NCBI GenBank assembly: GCA_963971575.1 | Contig: OZ020611.1 | Span: forward strand, 239,654,654 to 239,718,653 | Length of the DNA stretch: 64,000 nt | Origin: Liopterus haemorrhoidalis | Taxonomy: Eukaryota > Arthropoda > Insecta > Coleoptera > Dytiscidae | Direction of reading: 5' to 3' | In this document: positions 22,395 to 35,800 of the stretch, piece by piece | How the letters are laid out: the number at the start of each line of letters is the position of its first letter | Numbering within the stretch: position 1 is the stretch's first letter | Notes under the pieces: model-generated | Databases searched by the model: none | The model's input: only the letters and a program-made list of their open reading frames with translations | What the model was told of the DNA's origin: nothing | Program-made: the position numbers and the translations under genes

Positions 22395-22935
22395 ATTTTC
22401 TTATTATTTATCATGACCATGGAAACGTTACATATAAATATGAAAAAATTGAGACTTGGAAAAAATTTCGAAAAATTTTACAGAAATTATTCGAAATTTT
22501 TCGTTTTATCAAAAAACGTCTCAAATAAAAGTTATTAGTTATTGCTTTATAGCAACATTTGTTTAATAAATTTTTTCGAGATATTTTTCTGTTGTGAAAT
22601 ATTCTCAAAAATCTTAAAATCGACACGAGTAAACTCCCATTTTTAGTTAACCGATTTTTACCAAAAGTTGATCAACTCGTGCCATTGATGGCAGAAGCTT
22701 AAATATGAAGTTTCATAAAAATCCTTTCAGTCGAATTTGCTCTGCACGTGTACACAGATAGACAGACGGACAGACAGATGGACATACAGACGGACAGACA
22801 AACGGACAGACAGACATCATGCTAAAAATAGTCAAAACGTTAGTAGGGACCTCAATTCGTGGAGATCCATCGAAATCTCGAAACGTCAAAATTGGTATGA
22901 TCACAATACCTCCCTTATATATGTTGGCGGTTGGT
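22395..22935. repeat. family I repeat, uninterrupted copy
   Basis: Homologous to 49040-51075 (GACACGAGTAAACTCCCATT, AAAATAGTCAAAACGTTA). It contains a GACA/GACG microsatellite at 22757-22815. It supplies the pre-insertion sites for two elements in the 49 kb copy. Confidence 0.75.
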
Positions 22936-23345
22936 AAAAAGTATAATAGCTATCAAAAGTGAATGTTACAACCTGCATTAAAGTTTAAACATTAAAGTTT
23001 AGACGCGATACAAACAACTAGAGGTAGTCACTTGTAGACAATAAACAGTTACCTGTTCCACTAGTTCAAATTCTGTCCGCCTAGTGTCACTTCATAGCGC
23101 CGTTGAGCCCAATTTCATGGGTGATTTTATTGTGCTAAACATGGAATTAATTTCATTAAAAAAATCATCTATATTATTATTAAAAGTATAAAAATGGCGA
23201 AAATAATTTACAAAAATATTTAAATTATTGTATAAAGGGTAAAAAAAAATTATAAAATGAATAATAATAAAAAAAAATAATTAATAAAATAAAAAATAAT
23301 TAATTTAATAAAATGTAGATACAATATATTCGAAAAAAAGAAATC

Positions 23346-23672
23346 AGTGTTTCTCAACCTCTGGTCCACGGGCTGCTACCGGTCTGCGGCAAAATCTATC
23401 CCCTCCGCGAAAATTAAAAAAATATATTACTAATCGAGTAATATTTTTTGTAAAATAATTTATGGCTAGTAGAACTTCTACATAAAATTAAATATTTTTA
23501 CGTGTAACAGTAACTAAAATAATATTTACTTTTTAATGTAAATTTTAATTTTACAATGAATTATTCTTGTAAAATAATATTTACATCGGTCCGCGTAAAA
23601 TATTAAGATATTTTACCGGTAGACGTAAAAAATATCCAGTTCGTGGTAAAAATTAGGTTGACAAACACTGGT
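23346..23672. mobile_element. probable hAT-like MITE
   Basis: It begins CAGTGTTTCTCAACCTCTGG and ends TTAGGTTGACAAACACTG. The termini fit hAT MITEs, but I cannot match an 8-bp target duplication. Confidence 0.55.
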
Positions 23673-24260
23673 CTAGATAGCCATGGAACTTATTTATTTT
23701 TAAATTATTTTAGCAATATCACTCTACAGTATCATTTAACGGTCAATTGACATTTGAAGTCCGAGTTTGAGGTTATATTCAAAACAAACATGCATTTGTA
23801 AAAAGTTATTTTCCTACGACTACTATGGAACTGTCTCATTTCGATACTGTTGACAGGAAATTAGCTTAATTTCGCACGTTACCTTCATGCGCGCGCAGGC
23901 GATGCGGGAATGATAATGCGCCCTAATGCGCATGTGCAGTGTGCGGGAAAGAATAAATTCGCAGCAATGCGCTTGTGCAGTTTCCGAGAATATTCATTCG
24001 TAGTACTGGCGGCGCGCGCATTAATGGCTGTTAACCATATTTATATTGTATTTTCTTGATATTTATTTATTGAAAAATGGTAATCGGAGGAAAAGCATAC
24101 TGAGCAACACGCGCAGAATACACATTTCGTACTCGAATGATTTGCTTCACTCGCCTGAAAGGCGTATGATACTAGAACGCTATCCAAGTCTTATTTTTGT
24201 AGGTTTTTTTTCAGGATCCAAGTCTTCAGGTCTTGACATATCACACGGTATTTGAATATC

Positions 24261-25152
24261 ATGCCTCATTTTCATGCGGGTGTTGGAAGTGTGGAACAAA
24301 AAATTCAACCAATGGGATCGCTTTATTTTAAAGCAACCCGTACCATGGTATCGTAGGCGCGGTGTCGCAAGTTCAGAAATTTCAACTCTAGCGCCGGCCG
24401 CACCATCGAAACCATAGAAACAGATATATTTTTTCGGAATGGTGAGATCTTTAGCGAGAAACTTATATTAATTTCATAAAAAAAAAAAAAAATAAAAAAC
24501 GTAAATTGATGAAGCGAAATAGCGACTTTCGGCAGTCATAAAGTTTATTATTATGGATTCGGTTTCAACATCTGGACTACAGAAGTGTCATATAGTGGGT
24601 ATACTGGTGATATACCCCAAGTACAATGGTATACCCCAATTAAGTGGGTATTACCGTAAAGTCAAAGCAAGCCTTTGCCCAGGATCAATAGGTTCTCTGA
24701 TTACCTTCTGCTTGCATAATAATGGTCCAACAATACTCAGAAGTTCATCAAAATTGGTTGGTGTCATTCTCATGTAATTGAAATAACTCTATGTGTCTGT
24801 TAGCCTCATTTCTTGCAACAAGTTAAAATAATCACCCCGTTGCCTTCTGTTTTTATATATGGGGCGTACCCACCATTGCTTTTCTTCATATCGCCTAAAT
24901 AAGTCTAAATATGCATAAAAAAGAGCTAGACGTCTCCTTCGATTTGACGACATATTTAATGAAATTGAATAACCGTTTACTCCAAACACTAGTATTAACT
25001 TTTAGGTTAAATTTGGGTTATATACAAATGTCAAAACCGAAAACGCGCCCTTATCACGTCTCCAACCCCACCATGAAATTCGAACTTGTAAATATAACAC
25101 CACGCCTCTCACCCCTGTCACGCCTTTGACACTACCATGAAAATGAGGCATT
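24261..25152. mobile_element. MITE family V, copy 1
   Basis: The ends are ATGCCTCATTTTCATG and CATGAAAATGAGGCAT. The interior is homologous to 32969-34858 and gives the empty site (GACGACATATTTAATG) for the Tc1 insertion there. Confidence 0.8.
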
Positions 25153-26424
25153 AGTTAAGACTTGGAAATTGTTTGTTTACCCATGCGCACATCGTGAAAT
25201 TATGACAGTTGACAGTTATATTTTGAAAGGTTATTTTAAAACAAAGACGCGTCATTTGTAAGACCTGGGTAAAGAGACCGAGAAATTGTATCCTGTTTCA
25301 TTTGCCTGGTCTTCAAAACCTAGGTTTTTTCTTCATACTATCACACGCACAAGACTTCGATTCGAATGCAAAGACTTTAATTTTCCAAGTTTAGACTTGA
25401 ATAATAACTCTAGTGTGATAAGGCCTTGAGGCTCGTTTGCAAATTTCATTCTCGTGCGGAATATATGGCATTCCGCGCTAGTTGCACAATATATTATTGT
25501 ATAGTCTGTTCTTTATAACACACGACGTAGACCACACTGAAACGCATTGTTATAACAATTTATTAGATTATTACGTGCGACGTCTGTTAAAAAAATTACT
25601 ATATTATAATTTTTGAAAAATGTACATTATAACCACAAGCAACGAAAGCAAATGCTAAAAAAACGATAAACAACAAAGAATTGCCAAATTAACATTTAAA
25701 AAAATTAAATTCAAAGTGTACTACTTTGTTTTTCGATCATATTGTATAAAGTTGATTTTACACAGTTCAATTTATCAATATGTTCATTAAAATTTTAATG
25801 ACTTTTTAAACATAATGTTTGGGACTTTACAAATAAGTGGGTCTAAAAATAAAGTTCCCAACTTATTGCAAACAGGCTTATTTCATTGCAATTATTTCAA
25901 AATCACATTACTGTAACAAAACACGTTTTGAATTTTATCTCCTCATTTACACTTAGTAGATTGGAACCAGGGACTTTACTTTGGTCCACAATTATGACTT
26001 GCTAAGTTAGATAATAACACAGTAGGTACCCAAAACATCATTGGTCAAACAAGTATTTTTAATTAAACTTTACCATTTGGTAGATTTCAACCAACAACTC
26101 TGGTAAATAGGTATAAACTTGCTATAAAAATCCACTAAGCTCTTTTAGTTTACTTGAAAAAAAAAGGTGATTCAGATAGCAAGTTTAATAGATACTTATC
26201 AGAGCTAACGATACCCAAAAATAACATTTTTATCACAAATATTTAAAGCTATCAGCACAATTTAGGTCTAGTATTATACTAGTTGTCAAATTAAGCACAC
26301 TCGTCTTAAAAAGGTTACGATGTTAAAAAAATAATATTAAAATTATCGTTATAATTGCGAGCTTGTTCGTATTATATATTTATATATTTACACATTAAAT
26401 AATTTAATATAAATAAAACCTCTG
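25153..26424. other. 3' flank of the palmitoyltransferase gene
   Basis: Includes the likely 3' UTR (minus strand) below 26425. No other gene recognised. Confidence 0.5.
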
Positions 26425-26885
26425 TTATACGACACCTAATTTCATTAAACCTGCCTGACTATTTGTTCCGATACTGGAATCGTCCAATGAATCTAAATCC
26501 AACGCAGATTCAATCATCGTCGTATCTTGTAACAATCGTAATCTACTAGCACTCAATAAAGTATTATCTTTATCATTAAAACTAATCTCAGTTTCTTTTT
26601 TAACATCTTCATTTTTCTTCTTAATCTCAAGGTTAGGAATTATATGGTGTTCTCTAACGATAACAGGATCCAATTGTAGATCGTCTATATTTAATTCATT
26701 CGTAGAATAACTTTTCTTCGTTATCGTCTGAGGTACAGCTACGTTGGGTTGTACGTTTGAATAAACAGGTTGTTTTAAACTCTGTTGTGACATGTATGTT
26801 GATTTTAACTTGTCCGCTACTAATGGGAGGATCGATAGAGGAACTTCGTTGCTAACTAGATGATTAACGCTACCACTATTGCTAT
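26425..26885 (-). CDS. app: palmitoyltransferase terminal exon h with PDZ-ligand-like C terminus
   Basis: A long pyrimidine tract and TTTATAG precede the exon. It reads from DSNSGSVNH through [19 protein letters not shown] and [14 protein letters not shown] to the end GLMKLGVV and a TAA stop at 26425-26427. The final residues resemble the GLVKLSSV end of vertebrate ZDHHC14, which supports assigning this exon to the same gene although it is 13.5 kb from exon g. The acidic serine-rich tail is cytosolic. A possible ATTAAA polyadenylation signal lies about 20 bases after the stop on the minus strand. Entry is in phase 1, and the donor that feeds it is not identified. Confidence 0.82.
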
Positions 26886-29800
26886 CTATAAAAAAAAGAA
26901 ACACAATTAGTATATGTTAAAGATTTTTTTGTAAAGTATCACTGTGCACAGCAAGCAACTATTATAAACAAATGCAAGTAAAATCATTTAAAATTCGTGT
27001 TTCAACTTTTTAATATATTTTGTAAAAATAAAAAAAATTTTACGTTTGTAATGTTTAAAGAAGACAAAACTAGGACTTTTCTTGTTTTCAATAAATTATC
27101 CCGGCGTATCAAAAATATCCTTTTTGTTCAATTTTCGTATTTTTAGAGAAAATAAATGTCAAAAACCCTGTTAATAAATATAGTAGGCGCTCGGTTATGT
27201 AAACAAATAGAAACCAGGGGTGTTTATAAAATCAAATTGTTCAAATAATCGATGTTTTTATGTTACTGTAGTTAGGCTAAGTTTGTTATAATTAGGGTCC
27301 AGCAAAAATATGCAACGGTACTTTAATTAGGTGTTTTTCGATAAAAATCGGCACATGTGTTATCTGTAGAAATAAAATGTAATTATATATATTTGTAATG
27401 TTCCCTGCTGACAAATAGTGTAGCGTATAAAAATTTAATATCTTATCAAAAACTGACCAATGGCAAAGGAGTGACCGGAATTACCTATCTCGGATATAAT
27501 CCCAAAACATTGAGGTGACGTTATTAAGATAAGAATTGATTGCGGTACAAGTGTTTTATTCTTTTGTTTTTTGTTAAAATAAAGTTTAAAATAGCACGCC
27601 TATGGCAAAAGTACCGTTGCATATTTTTACCTGTCTCTAGTTATAATATACTAGCAGAGTATCCGTTCTTCGCACGGGATAAGTTCAATTAAGTGCAGGT
27701 AAGTTGAATATAAAATAAATAATCATGTCTTAATAATTCTTAGTATGTCTAAAGAACTTTTCTATAAACAACGTTTCTTTCCTTTTTGTTCTTGTGGTTC
27801 CTTTTTGTGGTCCTTGTGGTTCTCGTGATCTTCTCTTTCAGTGCATAAATGAAACCAAATTTTTTAGGGGTTCAGAAGCCAAAATTTTTTTAGGGTGGTC
27901 AGAAACCAAATTTTTTAGGGGGTCAGAAGCCAACTTTTTTTAGGGGGGTCAGAAACCAAATTTTTTAAGGGGTTCAGAACCCAACATTTTTTTTTGGAGG
28001 TCAGAAGCCAAAATTAATTAAGGGGGTAAAAATGTAGCATTTTTTACCAATATTTTTTAAATGAGCTCAGAAGCCAAAATTTTATTAGGGGGTTAGATAA
28101 AATTTTCTGCAAAATTTGATGTATAGATTTTTAATAATTTTATTTCAGATTACAAGTTTTGTATAAGAAATTTGTGAGAACTATGGTGTTTGACCACCCC
28201 CTTAACAGAGTATTCACCTAACCAAGCGTCTACTGTAATACGTTTCCATTGTCAAGGGCAGCGAAATTAAGTTCTATGCCAAATCTCTGTCACTATATTT
28301 ATGTTCCTATTAACTAGGGTGACCATTCGTCCCGCATTTTAACATTTTGTCCCGCATTAAGATGCGTCCCGCAAAAGTCCCACATTTTAACATTTTGTCC
28401 CGCATTTGGATTTGGGAGGTGAGGGCCTTTTTTTTGCTCTTCACTTGGATTTGGGAGATGAGGACCTTTTTTTTGCTCCGTCCCGCATTGCCTTCTTAAG
28501 AAAATGGTCACCCTACTATTATCCCAAAAATATGACTATGTGTCGGTCTGTCTATCTGTACGGTAGAAGCTGTCAAATGATCGAACTTATTTAATTGAAA
28601 TTTGGTATTCATATACAGTTCTTTTGACTCGCATATAGGAAAAATTATGAGACACCTCTCATATTTACTGAAAAACATTTTTTTTAAAATTATAATTGGA
28701 GCATCAAATGAAAACTATTTTATTAAAACTAAATTATTTTGACATTATTTTTCAAAATGGATAAAATATTTGTCTCCCACCCTGTTTGCCAGAGGAGGTG
28801 GTCTTAAAATTAAAAAAAAATCAAACAAATGAACCTAGATAGTACGAGAGTAAGGCCGCGGTCTGACTGATCGAGTGCTGTCAATCGTTTGCTGTCGAGC
28901 AAATTTCAAACACACGTTAACTAAGGGCATGCGTCGCACTGAACCATCGTTTGCTGTCAAGTAGCATCAAGTTGTTTGCATTTCAAACCGGTTTGAATTT
29001 CAACTACGCCCGAGGCAATAGCACAAGCGCATTTAAGCATACACAGTCCATAACCATATATTATTTGACAGTTGGATTGTCAATTTTTGCGCTAGAAGTT
29101 AAAAAATTTACAATATAGATATTTAACTGTTTGATAGTATTATTTTAGGTTGGAATATGCACTATCAGACAAGTGAGAAATAAATTTTCTTGACACTGAA
29201 TGATCGGTAATACTCGGTCAGTCAGACCAGTTATTAAATTTTTAAATGACACTACACTACTCAGCGCTACGTCAATAAGTTACTACAAAACAATAGAAAA
29301 ACACATTTTTTGGGTTGATTCATTTTAATTTCTCAACATAGACTCCTTTTAGCTCGATACAACTTGTTAAGATGGCTTACTAGCTACATCAGAAATAGAT
29401 CCCAGGCTGTGGCAATAAATGGTAGCATATCAGATTTTATAACAATTACTTCCGGTGTGCCACAGGGATCTCATTTGGGCCCGCTTCTCTTTATAACTTA
29501 TATAAATAACATCTACACAGCCATAAAATTTTCACACTTTCTTTTATTCGCGGACGACCTTAAAATTTTTAAAAAGATTTCCTGTGTTCAGGATTGTGAA
29601 GAGCTTAATAAAGATTTAAAAGAATTTTACAAGTATTGCTCTGCAAACCACCTTCATCTTAATCTAGAAAAATGCAATAGTATAACTTTTACTAGGAAAC
29701 GGCTACCAATCAAATTTACGTATCAGTTAAATAATACACCTTTGACTGAAGTAAATATTATTAAAGATCTTGGAATCTATTTTGACAGTAAATTCAAATT

Positions 29801-32800
29801 TGATCACCATATTGAAAAAACAACCAAATCAGCATTCAAGCAACTTGGTTTTATCATGCGTTCTTGTAAGCATTTCACAAAGCCAAAAAGCATAACAATA
29901 TTATATAAATCCTTAGTCTGTAGTAAATTGGAATATAATTCTATAATCTGGAACCCACAATATGCCACATACATTAACAAGATTGAAAATATCCAAAGAC
30001 GTTTTGTAAGGTATTTGGATTACAAATTTCACACAAATGATATGAATCATTCGTATCTTGGTCGTTTAGATAGATATAATCTAAATACCCTGGAAAAACG
30101 AAGAACTAAATTAGAGATGAACTTTGTTTATAAAATTGTAAATGGTATGATTGATTCAACAGACATTCTGGGTCTTATTAATTTTAATGTACCAGCATTA
30201 AATCTGAGGCAAGTAAATACCTTTTATACACCCAACTCTCAAACCAACATTCGACAAAATTCACCTCTCAATAGAATAATGTTCACTTTCAATTCTTGTT
30301 TTAACAACAGCGACATATTTTTCTTATCGTTTTTTGCATTCAAAAAAAAAGTCGATTCTTATTTAACGACTAGAGTTTTTTCCATACGTTAACTTATACT
30401 AAACTGATATTTATTTAAAACTGTTACTTATATTATTTTCTTTCTTTTTGTAAAATACAGTTAAAATATTTTTTATTTTGTATCAATGTAATATTTTATG
30501 CACACTTTTTATTATTTTGTATTCTGTGGAGGTCTATAGGAACTTCGTTCTGTTTGACCACCCAAAAATAAATAAATAAATAAAATAAATAAATATACAT
30601 CGCCCAGCGTTTCTCCAACTTTTGCAAGCCAACCAAAAAGTAAGATTCCGGAAGGCGTTAAAAGAGGCATCTTTTTCGGCGATGACCTCTTCGTTCGACA
30701 TGAATATTTTTTCGGCGAGCCATTTTTTAATGTTTGGAAACATGAAAAAGTCGCTGGGAGCCAATCTCGTGAATAAGGTGGATGCGGCAACAATTCGAAG
30801 CGTAATTCAGGAATGTAAAACCGTATCAAGTTTATGATGGTCCTATCTGGACGACAAACTGTGCATAAACGCGCAAATTTGTAAAAATCTACGCAAAAGG
30901 AAAACTGCATGTTCGTGGACGGTCTATTTGGACGATAACTGGGACAGTAACTGTAACGGTAAATTTACGCGAAACGTGGCCAAACTGGAACGTATACGAA
31001 CACAACTGAATCTTGTTGAGGAGCACAAGAAATTCTCAAACTTGCGCTATTCGGCACGGTTTCAATTGTGTGGCGCAGTTTATTACGCTTGGTCTGGATG
31101 CAGCTTAAGAGTTGCTACCATATTATATTCTGCACGAATATATATATATTTTTTTTTCACTTCTAAAGACATAATTTTCTATAAAAACAGGATTTACAAA
31201 CTTCTAGGTATCTCGTGGAAAAAAATAGATCGATTGTTTTAATGATTAATTTCTGTCCTTATTTGATTTATAAGATACAGAACCGCACGAACTTTTTTGG
31301 TCACTTAATATATAAAATACATTTTTTGTATATTTGTTTCTTTTTTTCTGTATCAGAAAATTCTAGACTTTCTTGAAACTTTGAAAGTAATTCAATAAAA
31401 ACCGAAGACAAATTTTAAATGATTTTACAACATAAAATCCTTACTAAGTGCTGTAACGCTATAAAAAAAAATGGCTATAAAACAAACGCTATTATGGTGT
31501 TACGGTCATGCTCCAAGCATCGACAAAAATAAAAGTTTACCAACTTACCGAACCGAGAGACAGACCCTCCACCAAATTTGAATACGCAAAAATTAGGAAC
31601 AAAACAAAAATAGATATCAACAAACATTCATCGACAGCACAGACACTTGGAACATATTAACAGATATACTAAGATTTCATCGATACATTAAATACCAAAA
31701 ATAAATCGTTAAAAATTAAATTGAAGAATTTATTAATCGTACATTTTGTACATAAAATTTGTTTCTTTGATTTAGACGAAACTAGATTTTCAGTTCTAGT
31801 TTACAGATTAAGTGAGGCTTTTTATAATTTTGTTTAGCAAAAGCCTACTTCAAACCATAAAAGAAGAGCTCATGATAACTTATAAAAATAAAACTTCCAG
31901 TTAGTTCCGACTAAACGTTTGGAATAGCCTGTATGATTTATTTTTGGTTTTTAATGTTTACGCAAAAGACGCTTTTACAAGTTATTTATTTTGGGTGCTT
32001 GTCTAGTTAGCTTGCCCAAAATTAACGCTCAAATACTGAAATAATTCGGTTTAATTAAATTAGTAATATTTTTTTTTTTATTTGACCCTGCACATACTTG
32101 GACATGGTAAAAATAAAAATATATATACTTGGCGAGAATTCAGATGGCCAATGGGGATCAATTAGGTACCAATAAACAACTATATTTTACTACCAAATAC
32201 GATACTACACTACCAATAACAATGAAGTATTTGAACTACTCGTACCAACGTACGTTCGTAATTTTTATTTTCGTTTGTTATAGGTGATCCACGATATTAG
32301 AGGAATTATGTCACAAAGTTAATAAATATCTTTAAAAATTAAATATTTCTAAAATACAGAAGCAAGGAAGCAGGCTCAGAGTGTTCAAAGTCACTCTTCG
32401 TAATTACAGCCTGCTCGAGGAAGCGCGTTTAGGTCTTTTCTCGAACGGTCTGGAGTTAAACAGAGTACTCCGAGCACTCCGAACTTGCTTTCCGAACTCA
32501 CCTTTTATTAAGTCATCGATCATCTAAATTCTTGTCGAGTATATATAAATTAACGTAACAGTCAGTTTTTTTGAAAAAAAAATGTGTGCAACAAGTTAGG
32601 TTAGAAATAAATATGAATTTTGTGTTTACAAAAATGATGTTTTTATCGTTTAAACATTATAGTTAGCTACTATCTGCGTATTGCGAACTTGTTTATCGTT
32701 GTTCTAAAATGCCTGCTTACAGACATACATACAATATACATACGTATAAACATATAAACAACCGCGTTGCGTATTCATTCTTTTACTAATTAATTTCGAT

Positions 32801-35800
32801 ATTTGAGCATATAAAATATTATACTTTAGCGTCTTTTGCGAATGAATAACTAATAATTTTGCATTCCACAATGTACTGTACACAGAATTCATGGCAAACG
32901 TTATTTCTCCATACTGTATCAGACATGGAACTGTAATACAAATGAAAAAGTAAATAAGTTCGTATTCAAGTATCATTTTCATACTGGAATTGGAAGCGTG
33001 GTACAAGAAATTCAACCAATTGAATTGCTTAATTTTGAAAAAAAAAAAGTATTGCAGTGCGGTTTTACAAGCGTGGTATCGTTCAGAAAAGTCAATTTTC
33101 AGCACAAGCCGCAACGTCGATAATGCAGATTTTGCTGCATTTTACGTCAAAATTCTAACTTATCCTACAGCCACCTTATTTACAAGTATTTTTTATTTAA
33201 AGAGATACGACTCCTTCGATTTGAAGACATACAGCCATGCTCATATGTATTAGGCACTTAATGATTTGGTATACTTAGGCCAGATTAACAAGTTTCGAGT
33301 CAATTAAGGAATACAGGTGTGCTTCTTAGAAGCCCTAATAACTTTTGGGAAGGTATGATTTTAATATGTTAAGCTCCAAACAAGCTGGAGGGGGATGCCA
33401 TATAAGATAGGTTTTTCGTTCAATAGCAATCAGTTCTAATACAGATTTTATCCAAGTGAGCAAGTGTTGATTTAAGAAAAATTGTAGTTTAACGAATTAT
33501 TGAAGTGTGAAGATGCCGAAAAAAAGACAATAAACAGTTGGCGAGCATATAGTGTTATTGCATAAGCAGGGTGTCATCCAATGCGATATTGCAAAACAAA
33601 TGAAATGTTCTCGGTGCGCAGTCCAAACAACAATTAAACGGTTCAACGAGATTGGATCTAATGAAAATCAACCCAAAAGTGGTCGAAAACGAAGAACCAG
33701 TGCAAGGCAAGACCGTATTTTGGAGCGGATATCTCTTCGAGATTGGACGAAAACTTCAAAAGAACTCTCTTCCGAATTACAGCAAGACCACGGAATAAAT
33801 TTGGCAGCAAGTAGTGTTAGAAGAAGACTTGTTGAACGTAATTTGCATGGGAGAAAGGCACGACGTAAACCACTTCTCACTGACAGGCATAAGAAACTAC
33901 GTCTTTCGTGAGCAAAAAAATACAAAAATTGGACCGAAGAGAACTGGGCTAAAGTTATATGGACGGATGAAACCAATGTTGAGGTAATATTCTACTAATT
34001 TTTTTATTAGTTATTCGGTCAACCTGGGACTCGCTACGTTCGTAGAAGAAGCGGTGAAGCTTTCCAAGAAGAATGTCTGATCCCTACTGTGAAATATGGA
34101 GGAGGGAGCATAATGATTTGAGGTTCCATGTCTGCCAGTGGCGTCGGCAATGTTTTTTTGTGTAAAGGACGCATGAATTCCAGGAAGTACATCAGCATAC
34201 TAGAGGAAGTTATGGAGCCAACCATATTAAATTTAGTAGAAACTGACCCTGCGGAATATCACTTTCAACAAGATAATGCAGCGTGCCACAAATCCCGCGA
34301 AGCAATGCGTTGGTTTGAAGAAAACGACATTCCACTTTTATCATGGCCACCCCAGTCTCCTGATCTATCCCCGATTGAAAATTTGTGGTACATTTTAAAG
34401 TGCAAGATTGCAAAACACAAATGCAGCTCAAAAACAATGCTGAAGTAAAGAATAATTGAAGAGTGGAACGCAATTTCACCAGATGTGTGTAAAAATTTAC
34501 GTACGTAGAATAAAATTATTAATTAAGGCTGGAGGAGGATCCATAAAATATTAATTTGATGTATTAATTTTATAATAAATGTAAGTAATTACAAGTGGTA
34601 TAAATTTGTTTTTCTCAAAATTACCTATTCCAAAAATTATTCATTAGAATAACAAGTGCCTAATACATATGAGCATGGCTGTATTTAATTAAATTCAACA
34701 TATTACCCCAAGCACTTAAATATATTTGTAGATAATAATACAAGTATCAAAGTCAAGAACACACATTTACCACGCCTGTAACGCCACAATGAAATTTAAA
34801 CTTTCAAATATAACACCACGCTTGTAGCTTCTGTGACACCACCATGAAAATGATACATTACTGCAGCGCATCGTGAGGTTCACAATAAATGAATTTAAAA
34901 CAAAATATGTGTAAAAATCTAAATATTCCTCACTATGGCTATTGTTAAACCAATGTCGTCGTAAAGCAAATCATTGCCTTTTTACTCTGTATTATAGTTC
35001 CATGTTATCAGGCATTTTTAACGAAATACATCATACAAAATACAAATATACTATATACTTCATATACACATCACATCGCGCTATATATATTGCTTATAAT
35101 TCTGGTTCTTTTATATATATTTGTATATATTAAAAATTGTAGTTATAGAAATATTTGTAAGAAACAAGCAGATCTTTATATATTATTTAAAAATATCTCA
35201 TTTTTGTGTTTAGAGTAGAGCTAGATTTTTTCTACGAGAGTAGGTACAGTATAACAGTTTAATGAGTATGTGCCAAAAAGACAATTTCTATTTAAAACTT
35301 TAAACGACATCTGGTATACTTTGATAATCTAAAGAAGTCCAGTCAAGGTCATATTCGAATGTTCCGAACTAAGATTTTAGCCACGCCTATCAAAATCGGG
35401 CCATTGGCATAGCATACATCTTTATCTTGAGGGCTTTTAATTCAGAAATATTTAACATTCTTTATTTTAATTATTGGTTTCCATAATATGATTAATTCTT
35501 TGTTGCTGATTCAGTTCGTTAAATAAGTTTAACTAGCTCGCTCCACTCGGTTCTACTAACCTGACACTTTCCTAACCTAAGATAACGTTTTGTCATTAAA
35601 CTAGAATATAGGTAGCTCGGTATACTCGGTTCTACTAACCTGACACTTTCCTAACCTAATATAACGTTTTGTCATTATACTAGAAACTAGATAGCTCGCT
35701 CCGCTCGCATTCTACTGACCTAACCGAGCCTAGCGCTGCGATAGACGTCAAATTTACGTTTATTTATGGAGAAATCTATCCTAAAATTGCATGTTATAAA

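Larger units (their letters stand above)
32969..34858. mobile_element. MITE family V, copy 2, hosting Tc1 copy 2
   Basis: The ends AGTATCATTTTCAT and ATGAAAATGATAC resemble those of copy 1 at 24261. The interior matches copy 1 on both sides of the Tc1 insertion. Confidence 0.8.

Noticed and set aside
27855..28095. Possible CRISPR-like array
   Set aside because: The units are contiguous and diverged with no unique spacers, and the genome is eukaryotic; it is a minisatellite.
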